A stretch of 64,000 nucleotides of DNA from Pseudolactococcus laudensis (GTDB taxonomy: Bacteria; Bacillota; Bacilli; Lactobacillales; Streptococcaceae), in contig NZ_JACBNY010000004.1 in assembly GCF_013449735.1 (NCBI RefSeq), positions 62,001-126,000 of the forward strand, read 5' to 3'. The position numbers and the translations under genes were made by a program. A model generated the notes under the pieces. That model was not told the origin of the DNA. It saw only the letters and a list, made by a program, of their open reading frames with translations, and made no database searches. Below are positions 8,662 through 17,854 of the stretch, in pieces (position 1 is the first letter of the stretch; each line of letters begins with the position of its first letter).

Positions 8662-9297
8662 CTATTTATAGTAATCAAAGCGTTGTTCGATTTTCTTCGA
8701 TAGAATGGTCAAAATACCAATAAAAATCAAATAAATCAAAGCTGCCATCATAATCGGTACAAGTGACACATCACGACTCATGGCAATTTTACCTGCCCGC
8801 AATAAATCACCAAGTCCGACAACATAAATCAAAGATGAATCTTTTACGAGGGTGATGATTTCATTAAAGACTGACGGCAAAACAATTTTTACCACTTGTG
8901 GCATTTGAATGTATCGAATCGTCTGCCACTTGCTTAGTTTCAACACCTTTGCTGCCTCCAATTGACCATTAGGCACAGCCTTAATACCGCCTCGGAATAT
9001 CTCAGCAAAATAGGCGGCATAATTCAAAGTGAAAGCAAGTAGGGCTGCTGGAAAGCGTGGCAAGGTTGGACCAACCATAGGGAGGGCGTAGAAGATGATG
9101 ATGAGCTGTACCAAGAGTGGTGTGCCGCGCATCATCCAAACGTAGAGGTTTACGAACCATTTGACGATTGGAATCCTAAGTAGGAAGGCCAAAACCATGC
9201 CTAGGGGAATTGATAGGATAAGCGTTAAAATAAAGACTAGAACTGTTAATTTCAGGCCATCCAATAATTGTGGTAAAATTTCTATAATATAGGACAT
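8662..9297 (-). CDS. Amino-acid ABC transporter permease
   Basis: A HisM/GlnP-type permease of 211 residues with about five membrane helices and the EAA-like loop (LEAAKVLKLSKWQTIRYIQMPQ) that contacts the ATPase. I place the start at the ATG at 9297 (MSYIIEILPQLL) because GGAGAG lies directly upstream; a longer frame begins at 9324 but would swallow that SD. First gene of the operon, divergent from the FKBP gene. Confidence 0.93.
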   Translation of the reverse strand: MSYIIEILPQLLDGLKLTVLVFILTLILSIPLGMVLAFLLRIPIVKWFVNLYVWMMRGTPLLVQLIIIFYALPMVGPTLPRFPAALLAFTLNYAAYFAEIFRGGIKAVPNGQLEAAKVLKLSKWQTIRYIQMPQVVKIVLPSVFNEIITLVKDSSLIYVVGLGDLLRAGKIAMSRDVSLVPIMMAALIYLIFIGILTILSKKIEQRFDYYK

Positions 9298-9417
9298 ATT
9301 CTCTCCATTGTGTAATATATTCAATTATAGCATGATTTCTGAAAATTGTGACAGATTTTCTGATTTATCCCTAAAATAGCTTTTCTTTAGAAAAAATAGG
9401 GGAATTATGGTAGAATA

Positions 9418-9942
9418 ATGAGTATGAAAACTAAAAATAATCCTTTATGGCTTGTCCTCCTGGTTGTAGCTTTTGCAGCTATCACTGCGGGACTGGTCTT
9501 TGTCGCAAACAAACCAAGTAAAAGCTCAACGGCAGATAAGTCTGCTGTCCAAGCTAAAAACGGTATGCAAGTCTTTACCAAACTCGCCAAAGCTAAGAAA
9601 TTCGACGCTGCGAAGGTAAAAGAGTTGAAAGTTGAAGAACTTAAAGCTGGAGACGGTGATGTGGTTGCTGAAACTGACACGATTAAAGCCAACTACACGG
9701 GTTGGAACGCTGAAGGTGTCATCTTTGACTCAACTAAAAAATCTGCAGATGCACCGCTTACGCCGATTGAGTTTCCATTAACAGGTGTTATCCCTGGTTG
9801 GACAAAAGGCTTGGCTGGTAAAAAAGTGGGTGGTATTTACAAATTGACTATGCCAGCAGACATGGCTTATGGTAGTCAAGCACCATCAGCTGAAACATCT
9901 GGTCCACTTGAATTCGTTGTCGAAATCCTTTCTAAAAAATAA
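9418..9942 (+). CDS. Membrane-anchored FKBP-type peptidyl-prolyl isomerase
   Basis: A 174-residue protein: an N-terminal membrane anchor (about residues 10-29), a Lys/Ala-rich linker, and an FKBP domain (about 75-172) with VIPGWTKGLAGKKVGGIYKLTMPADMAYGSQ. It probably assists folding of exported proteins. Two starts are possible. ATG 9418 has AGGGG upstream. ATG 9424 lies 7 nt after an extended -10 (TGGTAGAAT, 9408-9416), which would make the mRNA leaderless. A terminator follows. Confidence 0.9.
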   Translation: MSMKTKNNPLWLVLLVVAFAAITAGLVFVANKPSKSSTADKSAVQAKNGMQVFTKLAKAKKFDAAKVKELKVEELKAGDGDVVAETDTIKANYTGWNAEGVIFDSTKKSADAPLTPIEFPLTGVIPGWTKGLAGKKVGGIYKLTMPADMAYGSQAPSAETSGPLEFVVEILSKK

Positions 9943-9965
9943 GATCCCCAACGTTTCAAAAAAAA

Positions 9966-9994
9966 TGACAGGTTAGCTATCCGCTAACCCGTCA
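9966..9994 (+). terminator. Terminator between FKBP gene and mgtE
   Basis: A strong hairpin (TGAC.GGTTAGC / GCTAACC.GTCA) followed by seven T. The genes converge here, so it may serve both. Confidence 0.85.
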
Positions 9995-10016
9995 TTTTTT
10001 TGTTTCTCTTATTTAT

Positions 10017-11378
10017 TTAAAAGAAGTGAATAAAAATACCTGCAATAGAGAAGTAGATAAAGACACTGGTTAAATCTGACATAGTTGAAATAAAAGGTCC
10101 TGAGGCAACAGCAGGGTCAAACCCTAACCGGTCCATAGCAACAGGTATCAAAGAGCCTGCCAAATTCGCAACAGTAATCGCACAAAACATAGCAACACCA
10201 ACTGCGAGACCAAGAATCATATTACCTTTCCATAGACTGACTACGATAAAAATCGTCAGGCCAGTCACCGCTCCAGTCACTAACCCCGTCGCAATTTCAG
10301 CTAAAATCAAACCAAAGAAGGAGCGATTTTCTTCATCATTAAGTGAAATTCTACGAACAGAGACCGCGAGGGACTGCGTCCCAGCATTCCCGGCTGTTCC
10401 GGTAATCAGACTGATAAAAATTGCCAGAACAGAGGCCTTACTCACCAACCCGTCAAAATGGTCAATCAAACTTGCCGTTCCCATTCCCAAAAACAAGAGT
10501 GCAACAAGCCAAGGTAAGCGTTTTGCAGCAGATTGAATTGGATTTTGATTGACATTATCGGTGTTAACCCCCGCCAAACCAGAGTAGTCACTTTGCGCTT
10601 CATCATCGATAACGTCGATGATATCATCGACGGTAACAATTCCCAACATGATATTATCATGACTAATAACTGGTAACGCAAGCAAGTCATAGTCCCTAAA
10701 GTATCGAGCGACTCGTTCTTGTGGCTCTTCAACATCAACTTTAATAATATGTTCATTGACAATATCTGAAATCAATGTATCATCATGAGAAATCAAGAGA
10801 CTCCGCAAGGAAATCACGCCTAGAAGTTGTTTGTCATTATCCAACACGTAGACATAATAAATTGTTTCGGCATCTTCGGCTGTGGCTTTGATAACCGTCA
10901 TAGCAGAACTTACAGTTTGATTAGCCACAACAGCAACAAACTCCGTTGTCATCAATGAACCGGCAGTTTCCTCATCATAATGCATGAGGTTACGAATCTC
11001 CGTCACATTTTCGGGGGTCATCTGTGAAAAGATAGCTCTGCGTTCTCGTTTAGTCAGATTTGTTAAGATATCTGCCGCATTATCTGATGACATCTCATCA
11101 AACATCGCTGATAAATATTCAGGCGAAATTTCCTTGAGATAAGGTTTAATATCAACTTCATCAAAATCAATATTCTCAAAAATCTCTGACAATTCCTGAG
11201 GTGATAAAATACTGTAAAGCTCTAAACGCTCATCATCCGTAAAATCCAGATAAAATTGCGTTTGATCATAGATATGGTGATCCAGAAAAGCTTCTCGGAA
11301 CTCTCTAATTTCATTATGCTCTAGGAGTTCTTGTAAATTTTCGAAAACATCTTGTGTCGTCAAATCTTCATTATTCAT
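10017..11378 (-). CDS. mgtE: Magnesium transporter MgtE
   Basis: A 453-residue Mg2+ channel/transporter. It has the N-terminal helical MgtE_N domain (about residues 25-130), a CBS pair (about 135-255) and a C-terminal pore domain with five helices (about 280-453) containing the GNAGTQSLA motif. The cytosolic domains sense Mg2+ in this family. SD AAGGAGT precedes the ATG. The gene lies behind an M-box riboswitch, which supports the assignment independently. Confidence 0.97.
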   Translation of the reverse strand: MNNEDLTTQDVFENLQELLEHNEIREFREAFLDHHIYDQTQFYLDFTDDERLELYSILSPQELSEIFENIDFDEVDIKPYLKEISPEYLSAMFDEMSSDNAADILTNLTKRERRAIFSQMTPENVTEIRNLMHYDEETAGSLMTTEFVAVVANQTVSSAMTVIKATAEDAETIYYVYVLDNDKQLLGVISLRSLLISHDDTLISDIVNEHIIKVDVEEPQERVARYFRDYDLLALPVISHDNIMLGIVTVDDIIDVIDDEAQSDYSGLAGVNTDNVNQNPIQSAAKRLPWLVALLFLGMGTASLIDHFDGLVSKASVLAIFISLITGTAGNAGTQSLAVSVRRISLNDEENRSFFGLILAEIATGLVTGAVTGLTIFIVVSLWKGNMILGLAVGVAMFCAITVANLAGSLIPVAMDRLGFDPAVASGPFISTMSDLTSVFIYFSIAGIFIHFF

Positions 11379-11533
11379 TTATGTTAAGGACTCCTTTCTA
11401 CGATTTCACTTCTTGTGAAATCTTGAAACTTGACCCACGCTAGCGCTCTTACCAAGCGAGGTCACTCGCGAACTTTGGTCCGCTCAAAGTCTTTCCTATT
11501 TGTTATTTATGGTACCAATTAAACAAATTAAAA

Positions 11534-11562
11534 CTGTACACCAACCATAAGTTGATGTACAG
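11534..11562 (-). terminator. Expression-platform terminator of the M-box
   Basis: On the minus strand, CTGTACAtCAAC/GTTGgTGTACAG arms are followed by TTTTAATTTGTTT. A second TGTACA at 11575-11580 could pair with the left arm as an antiterminator. Placed between the aptamer and mgtE. Confidence 0.8.
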
Positions 11563-11587
11563 CTGTTGATTACTTTGTACATTGGCC

Positions 11588-11737
11588 TATCGTTGAACTT
11601 TAGCACTATACGGCGTAAGATAAAATCTAGCTACATTGACATTGACCTTCACGATCACATCTGTTTAACCAACTTGGCGTCTCTCGACATTTCGCGGCTG
11701 CAGCATATTTCCAGTATAGGAGCCTCATCTAACAATG
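11588..11737 (-). ncRNA. M-box (ykoK) magnesium riboswitch aptamer
   Basis: The minus strand carries the M-box landmarks in order: GTTAGATGAGGCTCCTATA, GGAAATATGCTGCAGCC, GAGACGCCAAGTTGG with the AACAGA segment, and ACGCCGTATAGTGCTAAAG. With the terminator downstream it predicts transcription termination when Mg2+ is high. The rest of the 11379-11533 leader holds small hairpins I cannot assign. Confidence 0.92.
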
Positions 11738-12068
11738 ATTTTTATTTGAAACAAAATATAGTTATCTATACACTGACAAAGTGGGAATACTCACACATTT
11801 TAGGTATTAGGTCTAATCCTTAGCCCTTTGTGTCTTATCAGACTACCTAGATACCATTTTATTGTATCACTTTACATTCTACTTGGCTAGATATTTATAT
11901 GAGAAAATTTATTTTTTTTACTGAAGTAAAATAGGTTTGGTTGCCGTTCAAAGCATCTGTTATTCCTTGAAATAACATGACAGCATTCTCGTTTTTATCT
12001 CTTTCCTAACCCTTATTTTATCAAGTTTAAGAAAAATCTATTTTCAACATAACACTTGATTTCACTGC

Positions 12069-12824
12069 TTAAGCATCATCCCACTGCCACTTCCTAGTAG
12101 AAATTATTTTGAGGCCTCCTAACAACAACACTGTAATCAAGAATATCAAACTTAATTTTATATAAAAAGGGATGTCTAAATCATAATCTAAGTGAAGTGA
12201 TTGTCTAAAACTATCAACACCATAAAAAAATGGATTCATATAGACAAAAAATCTAAATGGCATCGGGATATGATCAACGGGATAAATATACCCTGAAAAA
12301 AATTGAATTAAGGTAAAGATATAAAAAGTCGTTTTGATATTATTTTTTATAACAGCAAAATAAGCAATTATAAAACCGATACAATAACTTTGGATAGTCA
12401 AGAGGACTATAATAGATATGACCTCATACAAATTACTTGATAAAAAAGAAAGATGAAAAGCATAGATTGACAGACTAAAAGTTAAAATCGTTGATAAAAA
12501 AGAAATTATTATCCATGGTACCATATTCCCAAGCACAATAATATTCGGCTTGATACCTATAACTTGATAATAGTTTCCTCGACCCATTCGCTTTTCTTCC
12601 AAAGCATAAATACTGCACATAATCACATTATTACCAATAAACAAGGTCAATAAAAAAGAAGTTAAAACAAAAATAATTTTATTATTTTGCGATGTCTCTG
12701 CTATCGTCATGATTAAAAAGGGTAACACTGTCGTCACAGTTCTAATCTGAATAGATAGCGTATCAGTAATGTTTTTAAATAGCAACTTAAATCTGATTTG
12801 AGATAAATACAACAGAGATATCAT
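12069..12824 (-). CDS. ABC-2 type exporter permease (second)
   Basis: A 251-residue protein with six predicted membrane helices and ABC-2 permease character (LEEKRMGRGNYYQVIGIKPN, then GYIYPVDHIPMPFRFFVYMNPFFYGVDSFRQ). It overlaps the upstream permease gene by 4 bp. The region is more AT-rich than its neighbours. With the ATPase and the other permease it forms an exporter of the type used for drug or peptide resistance. The substrate is unknown. The 11824-12068 stretch downstream holds nothing I can assign. Confidence 0.8.
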   Translation of the reverse strand: MISLLYLSQIRFKLLFKNITDTLSIQIRTVTTVLPFLIMTIAETSQNNKIIFVLTSFLLTLFIGNNVIMCSIYALEEKRMGRGNYYQVIGIKPNIIVLGNMVPWIIISFLSTILTFSLSIYAFHLSFLSSNLYEVISIIVLLTIQSYCIGFIIAYFAVIKNNIKTTFYIFTLIQFFSGYIYPVDHIPMPFRFFVYMNPFFYGVDSFRQSLHLDYDLDIPFYIKLSLIFLITVLLLGGLKIISTRKWQWDDA

Positions 12825-13534
12825 TCATTTCCTACCTTAAAATTTTTACTTGTTACATATAACATCACTGATATAGATAAGAGGAACAAAATTGGTTCAG
12901 TCCACGAAATCATCGACTCTCCATTCAATAAAGCAAACGGTAATGCTGTAGGAATTAAATATAAGATTATCGCACGCTGGCCCAAATAATGAATTGGAAA
13001 CATCACACCTGAGACGATAAACAATATGTCAATTACACTATTGAAAATATTGAACATCTGTTTCCCTTTAAATCTGACTTGTAAGGAATTTACAAAGTTA
13101 ACAGAGATGAATACGGAAAAAGCTATCGGTAATAGAGAATTAAAGGATAATTGATTCATCCTTACTATTTTTATTATGATTAATACTACAATTAAAATAC
13201 TATATAGTATCGTATTTATTGCAAATAATAGACAATTAGAAACCATTCTAAAACTATAATAGGAATGTCCTGTCAACTTGATATAAGTCACATAATTATT
13301 TTTCAACTCATAATCTGTTATCAAATAACTATCGAAAAAAACAGTGGTGCAGCATGTCCAGATAATCACCGATACAATTATATTATTTTGACCTAGATGT
13401 AAGAAATGACCTAGAAAAAGTATTGGGAAAATTAAAGAAAACGGTATTCTAACAAAAGTTTGAATGATATTTTGTTTATCTAATAAAATTTTTTTCGTTA
13501 AAAGTAACTTAACAGCACCAATCATTTTATCCAT
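12821..13534 (-). CDS. ABC-2 type exporter permease (first)
   Basis: A 237-residue protein with about six hydrophobic segments and low sequence complexity, in the position of an ABC-2 half-permease. The conserved-looking stretch GVMFPIHYLGQRAIILYLIPTALPFALLNGES resembles the C-terminal half of ABC-2 permeases. A GTGGAG overlapping the ATPase end favours starting at the ATG at 13525 (MIGAVKLLL) over 13534. Substrate unknown. Confidence 0.75.
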   Translation of the reverse strand: MDKMIGAVKLLLTKKILLDKQNIIQTFVRIPFSLIFPILFLGHFLHLGQNNIIVSVIIWTCCTTVFFDSYLITDYELKNNYVTYIKLTGHSYYSFRMVSNCLLFAINTILYSILIVVLIIIKIVRMNQLSFNSLLPIAFSVFISVNFVNSLQVRFKGKQMFNIFNSVIDILFIVSGVMFPIHYLGQRAIILYLIPTALPFALLNGESMISWTEPILFLLSISVMLYVTSKNFKVGNE

Positions 13535-14433
13535 TCTCCACTTTCAATTCTGAACACATCTGATAAATTTGTTGCTCTTGTACCAGAGCGAATAATCTGA
13601 CCCTGAGATACTTCTATTTCATCTGGACTAACAAACCTTTGAATCAAATTATTTTCTGGCGTATCAGAAAAAAATAATTGTTCTTTTTTTAACAAAGCAT
13701 CTCGTATATGCTGTTCATTACAAACATCAAAATCAATGAATTGCAATACCTTAGGATATCTATTTAACAGTTCTTTTTTACTTTGAGTGAAAACAACTGA
13801 GGCGTCAGCAACCATTGTTACTGTATCAACATATTGACTAACTTCAACCAAGTTATGCTCCACACTAATAATTGTTAAGCCTTGTTTCTGTTTATTTTTC
13901 AATGTGTCATACATTCTCCTAGTTTGTATGATATCTAATCCAGTTGTAGGTTCATCAAGAAAAATAATTTTGGGCTCATTTAAAAAAGCACGAATAAAAT
14001 GTATTTTTTGTAACATACCATTCGAATAAATTGATAACTTTTTTAACAAATCTTGATTTGTCAATTCAAAATCAGCTGCCAGTTTTATAATTTTTTCGGT
14101 TGCGGACGACTTTTTAATCCCATAAAGCTTTGCAAAAAACAGACAATTTTCCCAGCCTGTTAACTCTGGAAAAAGTTGTCTTGAATCAGCAGATATATAG
14201 TTAATTGATTTTAAATATTGTTTTTGAGTCTTTGAGGTGAGAACTGAATCATTGGCTTTTAAAACGCCTGAGCTAAGTTTATTGAGACCTATCAATGTTT
14301 TTAATAGTTGTGTTTTACCTGAACCATTTTTGCCAATAATAATGTGATATGCACCCGGAGCAAAACTAAGATTGATACAGTCTAATTTAAATGTCCCTAT
14401 CTGTAAATAGCCGTCAATCACTTCAAGATTCAT
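13522..14433 (-). CDS. ABC exporter ATP-binding protein
   Basis: A 303-residue ATPase: Walker A GKNGSGKTQ, a degenerate signature IYSNGMLQK in place of LSGGQ, Walker B IIFLDEPTTGLD and H-loop SVEHN. This pattern is typical of ABC-2 drug or bacteriocin-immunity exporters. About 80 residues follow the ATPase core. SD GAGGAG precedes the ATG. Co-oriented with pyrF upstream and two permeases downstream, probably one transcript. Confidence 0.88.
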   Translation of the reverse strand: MNLEVIDGYLQIGTFKLDCINLSFAPGAYHIIIGKNGSGKTQLLKTLIGLNKLSSGVLKANDSVLTSKTQKQYLKSINYISADSRQLFPELTGWENCLFFAKLYGIKKSSATEKIIKLAADFELTNQDLLKKLSIYSNGMLQKIHFIRAFLNEPKIIFLDEPTTGLDIIQTRRMYDTLKNKQKQGLTIISVEHNLVEVSQYVDTVTMVADASVVFTQSKKELLNRYPKVLQFIDFDVCNEQHIRDALLKKEQLFFSDTPENNLIQRFVSPDEIEVSQGQIIRSGTRATNLSDVFRIESGEWIK

Positions 14434-14457
14434 TTTTTCTCCTCAACTCAAAATACT

Positions 14458-15408
14458 TCACATCAACACTTCATCACTAAAAAATTTACCAGCCTCAATC
14501 AATGCTGAATTGATTGACTGATTAAAACTATCAACTGCTTTTAAAATACTAGCTTTCACTTCTTCTTCGCTCACACCGACGGTTTGGTAGGCATAATTAA
14601 TAGCTCTAGTACATGAGATAATGGCTCCCAGTCCTTTTTCGTTAAATGCTAGCGCTAATTGTTCAACGTCCCCTCCTTGATAGCCAATTCCGGGTACTAA
14701 AAATAAACTATTGGGCAATATTTCTCTGAATCTAGCCAAGTCTTTCGCGTATGTCGCACCAATAACTGCGCCAACATCTGAAAAACCGTATTTGCCAATC
14801 GGATTTGAGCGGCTATTAATATAATCACAAACTGATTCTGAAATTGATTTCCCACTAGCCTCAGTAATCTGATCCTGAAATTCACCTGAGGAGGGATTAC
14901 TTGTTTTGACTAATATAATCGTTCCTTTATCATTGCCAATACTTAAATTAACAAATGGCTCTAACCCATCACTTCCTAAGTAAGGATTAACAGTCACGGC
15001 ATCGACAGCTATAGATGATACCCATTCATCCTCAGTACTTTTATAAAACGCCTCTGCATACGCTTGAGAAGTCGTCCCAATATCCCCTCTTTTAGCATCC
15101 GCAATAACAAGTAAACCTCGTTTCTGGGCATACTCGACTGTTTGCCAAAAAGCTGCCACGCCAAAATGATCATATTTTTCATAATAAGCCAGTTGTGGTT
15201 TCACTATAGGTACTTTATCAGCAATGGTATCTATGATTAGTTTATTAAATTCAAAAATAGCATGACCAGCACCTTTAGGCGTTTTACCATACATTTTTTC
15301 TGCTCTTTCCAGAATGACACTTGGAAACCTGTCCAAGATAAGGTCTAACCCGACACAAAGATGTGATCTTGTTCTAATCACTCGTTCTATATACTTATCT
15401 GCAAACAT
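14458..15408 (-). CDS. pyrF: Orotidine 5'-phosphate decarboxylase, type 2
   Basis: A 316-residue OMP decarboxylase of the long (type 2) subfamily, converting OMP to UMP. The catalytic Asp-Lys-Asp set is visible in VIADAKRGDIGTTS (D104, K106, D109), with VGLD near the N-terminus and VPGIGYQGGD for phosphate binding. Streptococcaceae normally carry the shorter type 1 enzyme of about 230-240 residues within a pyr operon. No other pyr gene is adjacent here, and the neighbours are exporters, so transfer is plausible. SD AGAGGAGC. Confidence 0.9.
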   Translation of the reverse strand: MFADKYIERVIRTRSHLCVGLDLILDRFPSVILERAEKMYGKTPKGAGHAIFEFNKLIIDTIADKVPIVKPQLAYYEKYDHFGVAAFWQTVEYAQKRGLLVIADAKRGDIGTTSQAYAEAFYKSTEDEWVSSIAVDAVTVNPYLGSDGLEPFVNLSIGNDKGTIILVKTSNPSSGEFQDQITEASGKSISESVCDYINSRSNPIGKYGFSDVGAVIGATYAKDLARFREILPNSLFLVPGIGYQGGDVEQLALAFNEKGLGAIISCTRAINYAYQTVGVSEEEVKASILKAVDSFNQSINSALIEAGKFFSDEVLM

Positions 15409-15447
15409 GATTGCTCCTCTTTCATTTCTTAAATTTTACTTTAAGTC

Positions 15448-16670
15448 CTATATTTTTTTACGCTCATTAACAGATTGTCTGCTAAAAACAAGGAGCACAA
15501 TTAAAATCACACAAATATTATTCATAATATAAGCCCAGTCAGCACCAATTTTTGAGGCTAGAAAACCGGAATAAGTCACACCAAGCGGAATGGAAAAACC
15601 TGAAATAAAACTCAGAAGTGCAAACACACGCCCTTGGTAGCCTACTGGCACCACACTTTGAAAATAAGAAGTCATCGGAACATTAATGAGTATCGTAATA
15701 AAACCGAGGACAAGTTCTAGCGCCAAAAACATGGAGAAGAAAACAAATCTTGCTTGTCCATGAAAGACAACTGATAACACCCCATGACGACCATCACACT
15801 CGAATTGGCAATGAATAGCTTTGAAAGTAACTGTCGTGAATTCCCCTCAGATTTTTTGGATAGATAGAGACCTGCCAAAATAACCCCAAGTGTGTAGATA
15901 ACCAAAAGTAAACCGTAAAACTGAGACGAAATATGATATTTTTGAATCACAATCCCTGGAAAAATGACTTCTTCTTGATTGGCTACAAAAAAATTCAAGG
16001 CAGATGCCAAAAGATAAAAATTCCTTACCCCTTTATGTTCCCTGACAAATACCACACCTTCTTTCAAATTGCTGATAAAACCATGTGTTTCTTTTACTTC
16101 TTCATCACGATTGACCTGATAAAGCATTTATGACAGAACAAGACTGGCAATCAGATACATCATAGCGCATAGCAGTGCGACGAATTTGAAACCGAAAAAT
16201 CCATAAATAACAGTTGATAACATAGGTGCACCGAAAGTGGCAATGTTATCCCAAACAGATTTCAGACCGTTATATTTCTCAAGTTGATTTTTGGAGACAA
16301 TCTCTGTAAATAAAACCTTAGTTGCTAACTCAACCGTTGCAGCGAGTAAGCTCATCAGAGCTGAAATAATCCCAATCACGATGAGAGGCTTGAATCCCAA
16401 TAGCAAAATAATAAATTCTATCGTCGTTAAGGTCAACAAACCTAACAAGCCTAAAACAGCAACTGTTTTCTTTGACTGTTTTTCAATCCATACGCCAACA
16501 AGTGGCATTAGAAACATCTGTGGCAACATCGCACATGTAAAAAATAGTCCTGAGATGGCAAGTGAATTTGTCATTTTTAAGATAAATAATGGCAATACTA
16601 CTGGATACATCGCTCTTGCAAATTCGCTAAAAATGCGAGAGGTAAACAGTATTCTTAAATTGGGGGACAT
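15448..16670 (-). pseudogene. Broken MFS exporter (macrolide-efflux-like)
   Basis: One MFS transporter is spread over three segments. The first (16670-16128) holds helices 1-6 and stops at an in-frame TAA (16128-16130). The frame continues as the central loop and following helices (MLYQVNRDEEVKE...). A frameshift at a C4 homopolymer on the plus strand (15780-15783, G on the coding strand) moves it into the third segment; restoring one G gives a continuous VMGVLSVVFHGQARFVFFS. Two lesions argue for a true pseudogene. A good SD (AAAGGAAT) remains. Confidence 0.85.
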
Positions 16671-16903
16671 TGTGTATTCCTTTCAGATACAAGACATTTA
16701 ACGTATGTTACAGCCCTTTTAGCACGTAGAAAGATACTTTCTTTGAGTGTATGATGATAGAGACGACTTGTTTATTTAATATTTTAATTATATAATGTTA
16801 TTTTTTTATCAAGCGCCAATGTTTATCATTTTTAGTTTCATTTATTATTAAATTTAAAGATGATATCATATTCTGTAAAAGCATTGATTAAATTACAAAA
16901 AAA

Positions 16904-16932
16904 GACCTCTCGCTCACAAATGACGAGAAGTC
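16904..16932 (-). terminator. Terminator of the relQ-nadK-rluD operon
   Basis: On the minus strand GACttCTCG/CGAGagGTC arms are followed by seven T. It sits 20 bp past the rluD-like gene. The remaining 16671-16903 stretch is AT-rich and probably holds the promoter of the broken MFS gene; I see no gene in it. Confidence 0.75.
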
Positions 16933-16951
16933 CTTTTGATAATTTCCATTT

Positions 16952-17854
16952 TTAAGTCTGTTCTAAAAGCAATTGCATATCCTGTGGCAAGGGTGATTCT
17001 AACATGATCATCTCATCTGTAAATGGATGTTTAAAACTAAGAAAGTGACAATGCAAAGCTTGACGTGAAATCTTATCACGCCTGCCCCCATATAAGTCAT
17101 CTCCCAATAAAGGCGCACCTAAATGCGCAAAATGAACCCTAATTTGGTGTGTCCGACCTGTATGAAGTTGAATGTCTACTAAAGTAAAGTGGGGCTGTGA
17201 GCGAACAATTTCGTAGGATGTATGTGCAAATTTAGCAGTTGGATGCTCAGCATCTACTACTGCACGCTCAATAATTGACCCTTCTTTACGACCAATCGGC
17301 ACCTGGATTTCAGCTGATTGTTCCAGTTGAACAGATGTGTGGACTAAGGCAAAATATCGCTTCGTCACGCCTTTTTTCTGTAACATTTTATCTAGCAAAC
17401 TGTGGGCATACCCATGCTTGGCAAAAAGCATGAGACCAGATGTATCTTTGTCTAATCTTGTAACCACATGTACTTTTTTATTTTCATAATCTTGTGCTTT
17501 TAAATAGCCTGCAACATAATTACTCATCGTACTATCTGGATAGTTCACGCCTGTGACGCTTGCAATACCTGCTGGCTTATCAAGCACGAGGAAATGATCA
17601 TCCTCATAGACAATAGTCAAGGGCATTTCTTGCTGTTTCAAGGGCACTGTGGCTGTCTCAGCAGGAATATGAATACTCACAATTTCGCCTTCAGATACTC
17701 TATAGATAGCGTTTTGTTTGACACCATTGACCCATAAATCACCACCATCAAACTTGATTTTAGCTAATAAATTTTTAGAAATACCGTGTTGTTTGAGCAA
17801 AGTTTTTAATAAGATACCGTCTTGCCTTGTATTGACTGTGAAATCGAATCTCAT
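16952..17854 (-). CDS. RluA-family pseudouridine synthase
   Basis: A 300-residue RNA pseudouridine synthase of the RluA/RluD family. It has an N-terminal S4-like region (about residues 10-70) and a catalytic domain with the motif VVTRLDKDTSGLMLFAKH, whose Asp (LDKDTSG) is the nucleophile. GRTHQIRVHFAHLGAPLLGDDLYGG is also conserved. It overlaps nadK by 4 bp. This is the conserved third gene of the relQ-nadK-rluD operon (yjbM-yjbN/ppnK-yjbO order in Bacillus). The exact RNA target is not evident. Confidence 0.93.
   Translation of the reverse strand: MRFDFTVNTRQDGILLKTLLKQHGISKNLLAKIKFDGGDLWVNGVKQNAIYRVSEGEIVSIHIPAETATVPLKQQEMPLTIVYEDDHFLVLDKPAGIASVTGVNYPDSTMSNYVAGYLKAQDYENKKVHVVTRLDKDTSGLMLFAKHGYAHSLLDKMLQKKGVTKRYFALVHTSVQLEQSAEIQVPIGRKEGSIIERAVVDAEHPTAKFAHTSYEIVRSQPHFTLVDIQLHTGRTHQIRVHFAHLGAPLLGDDLYGGRRDKISRQALHCHFLSFKHPFTDEMIMLESPLPQDMQLLLEQT

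Noticed and set aside
11566-11823. 85-codon plus-strand frame
   Set aside because: It is the reverse strand of the M-box riboswitch and has no SD or family features.
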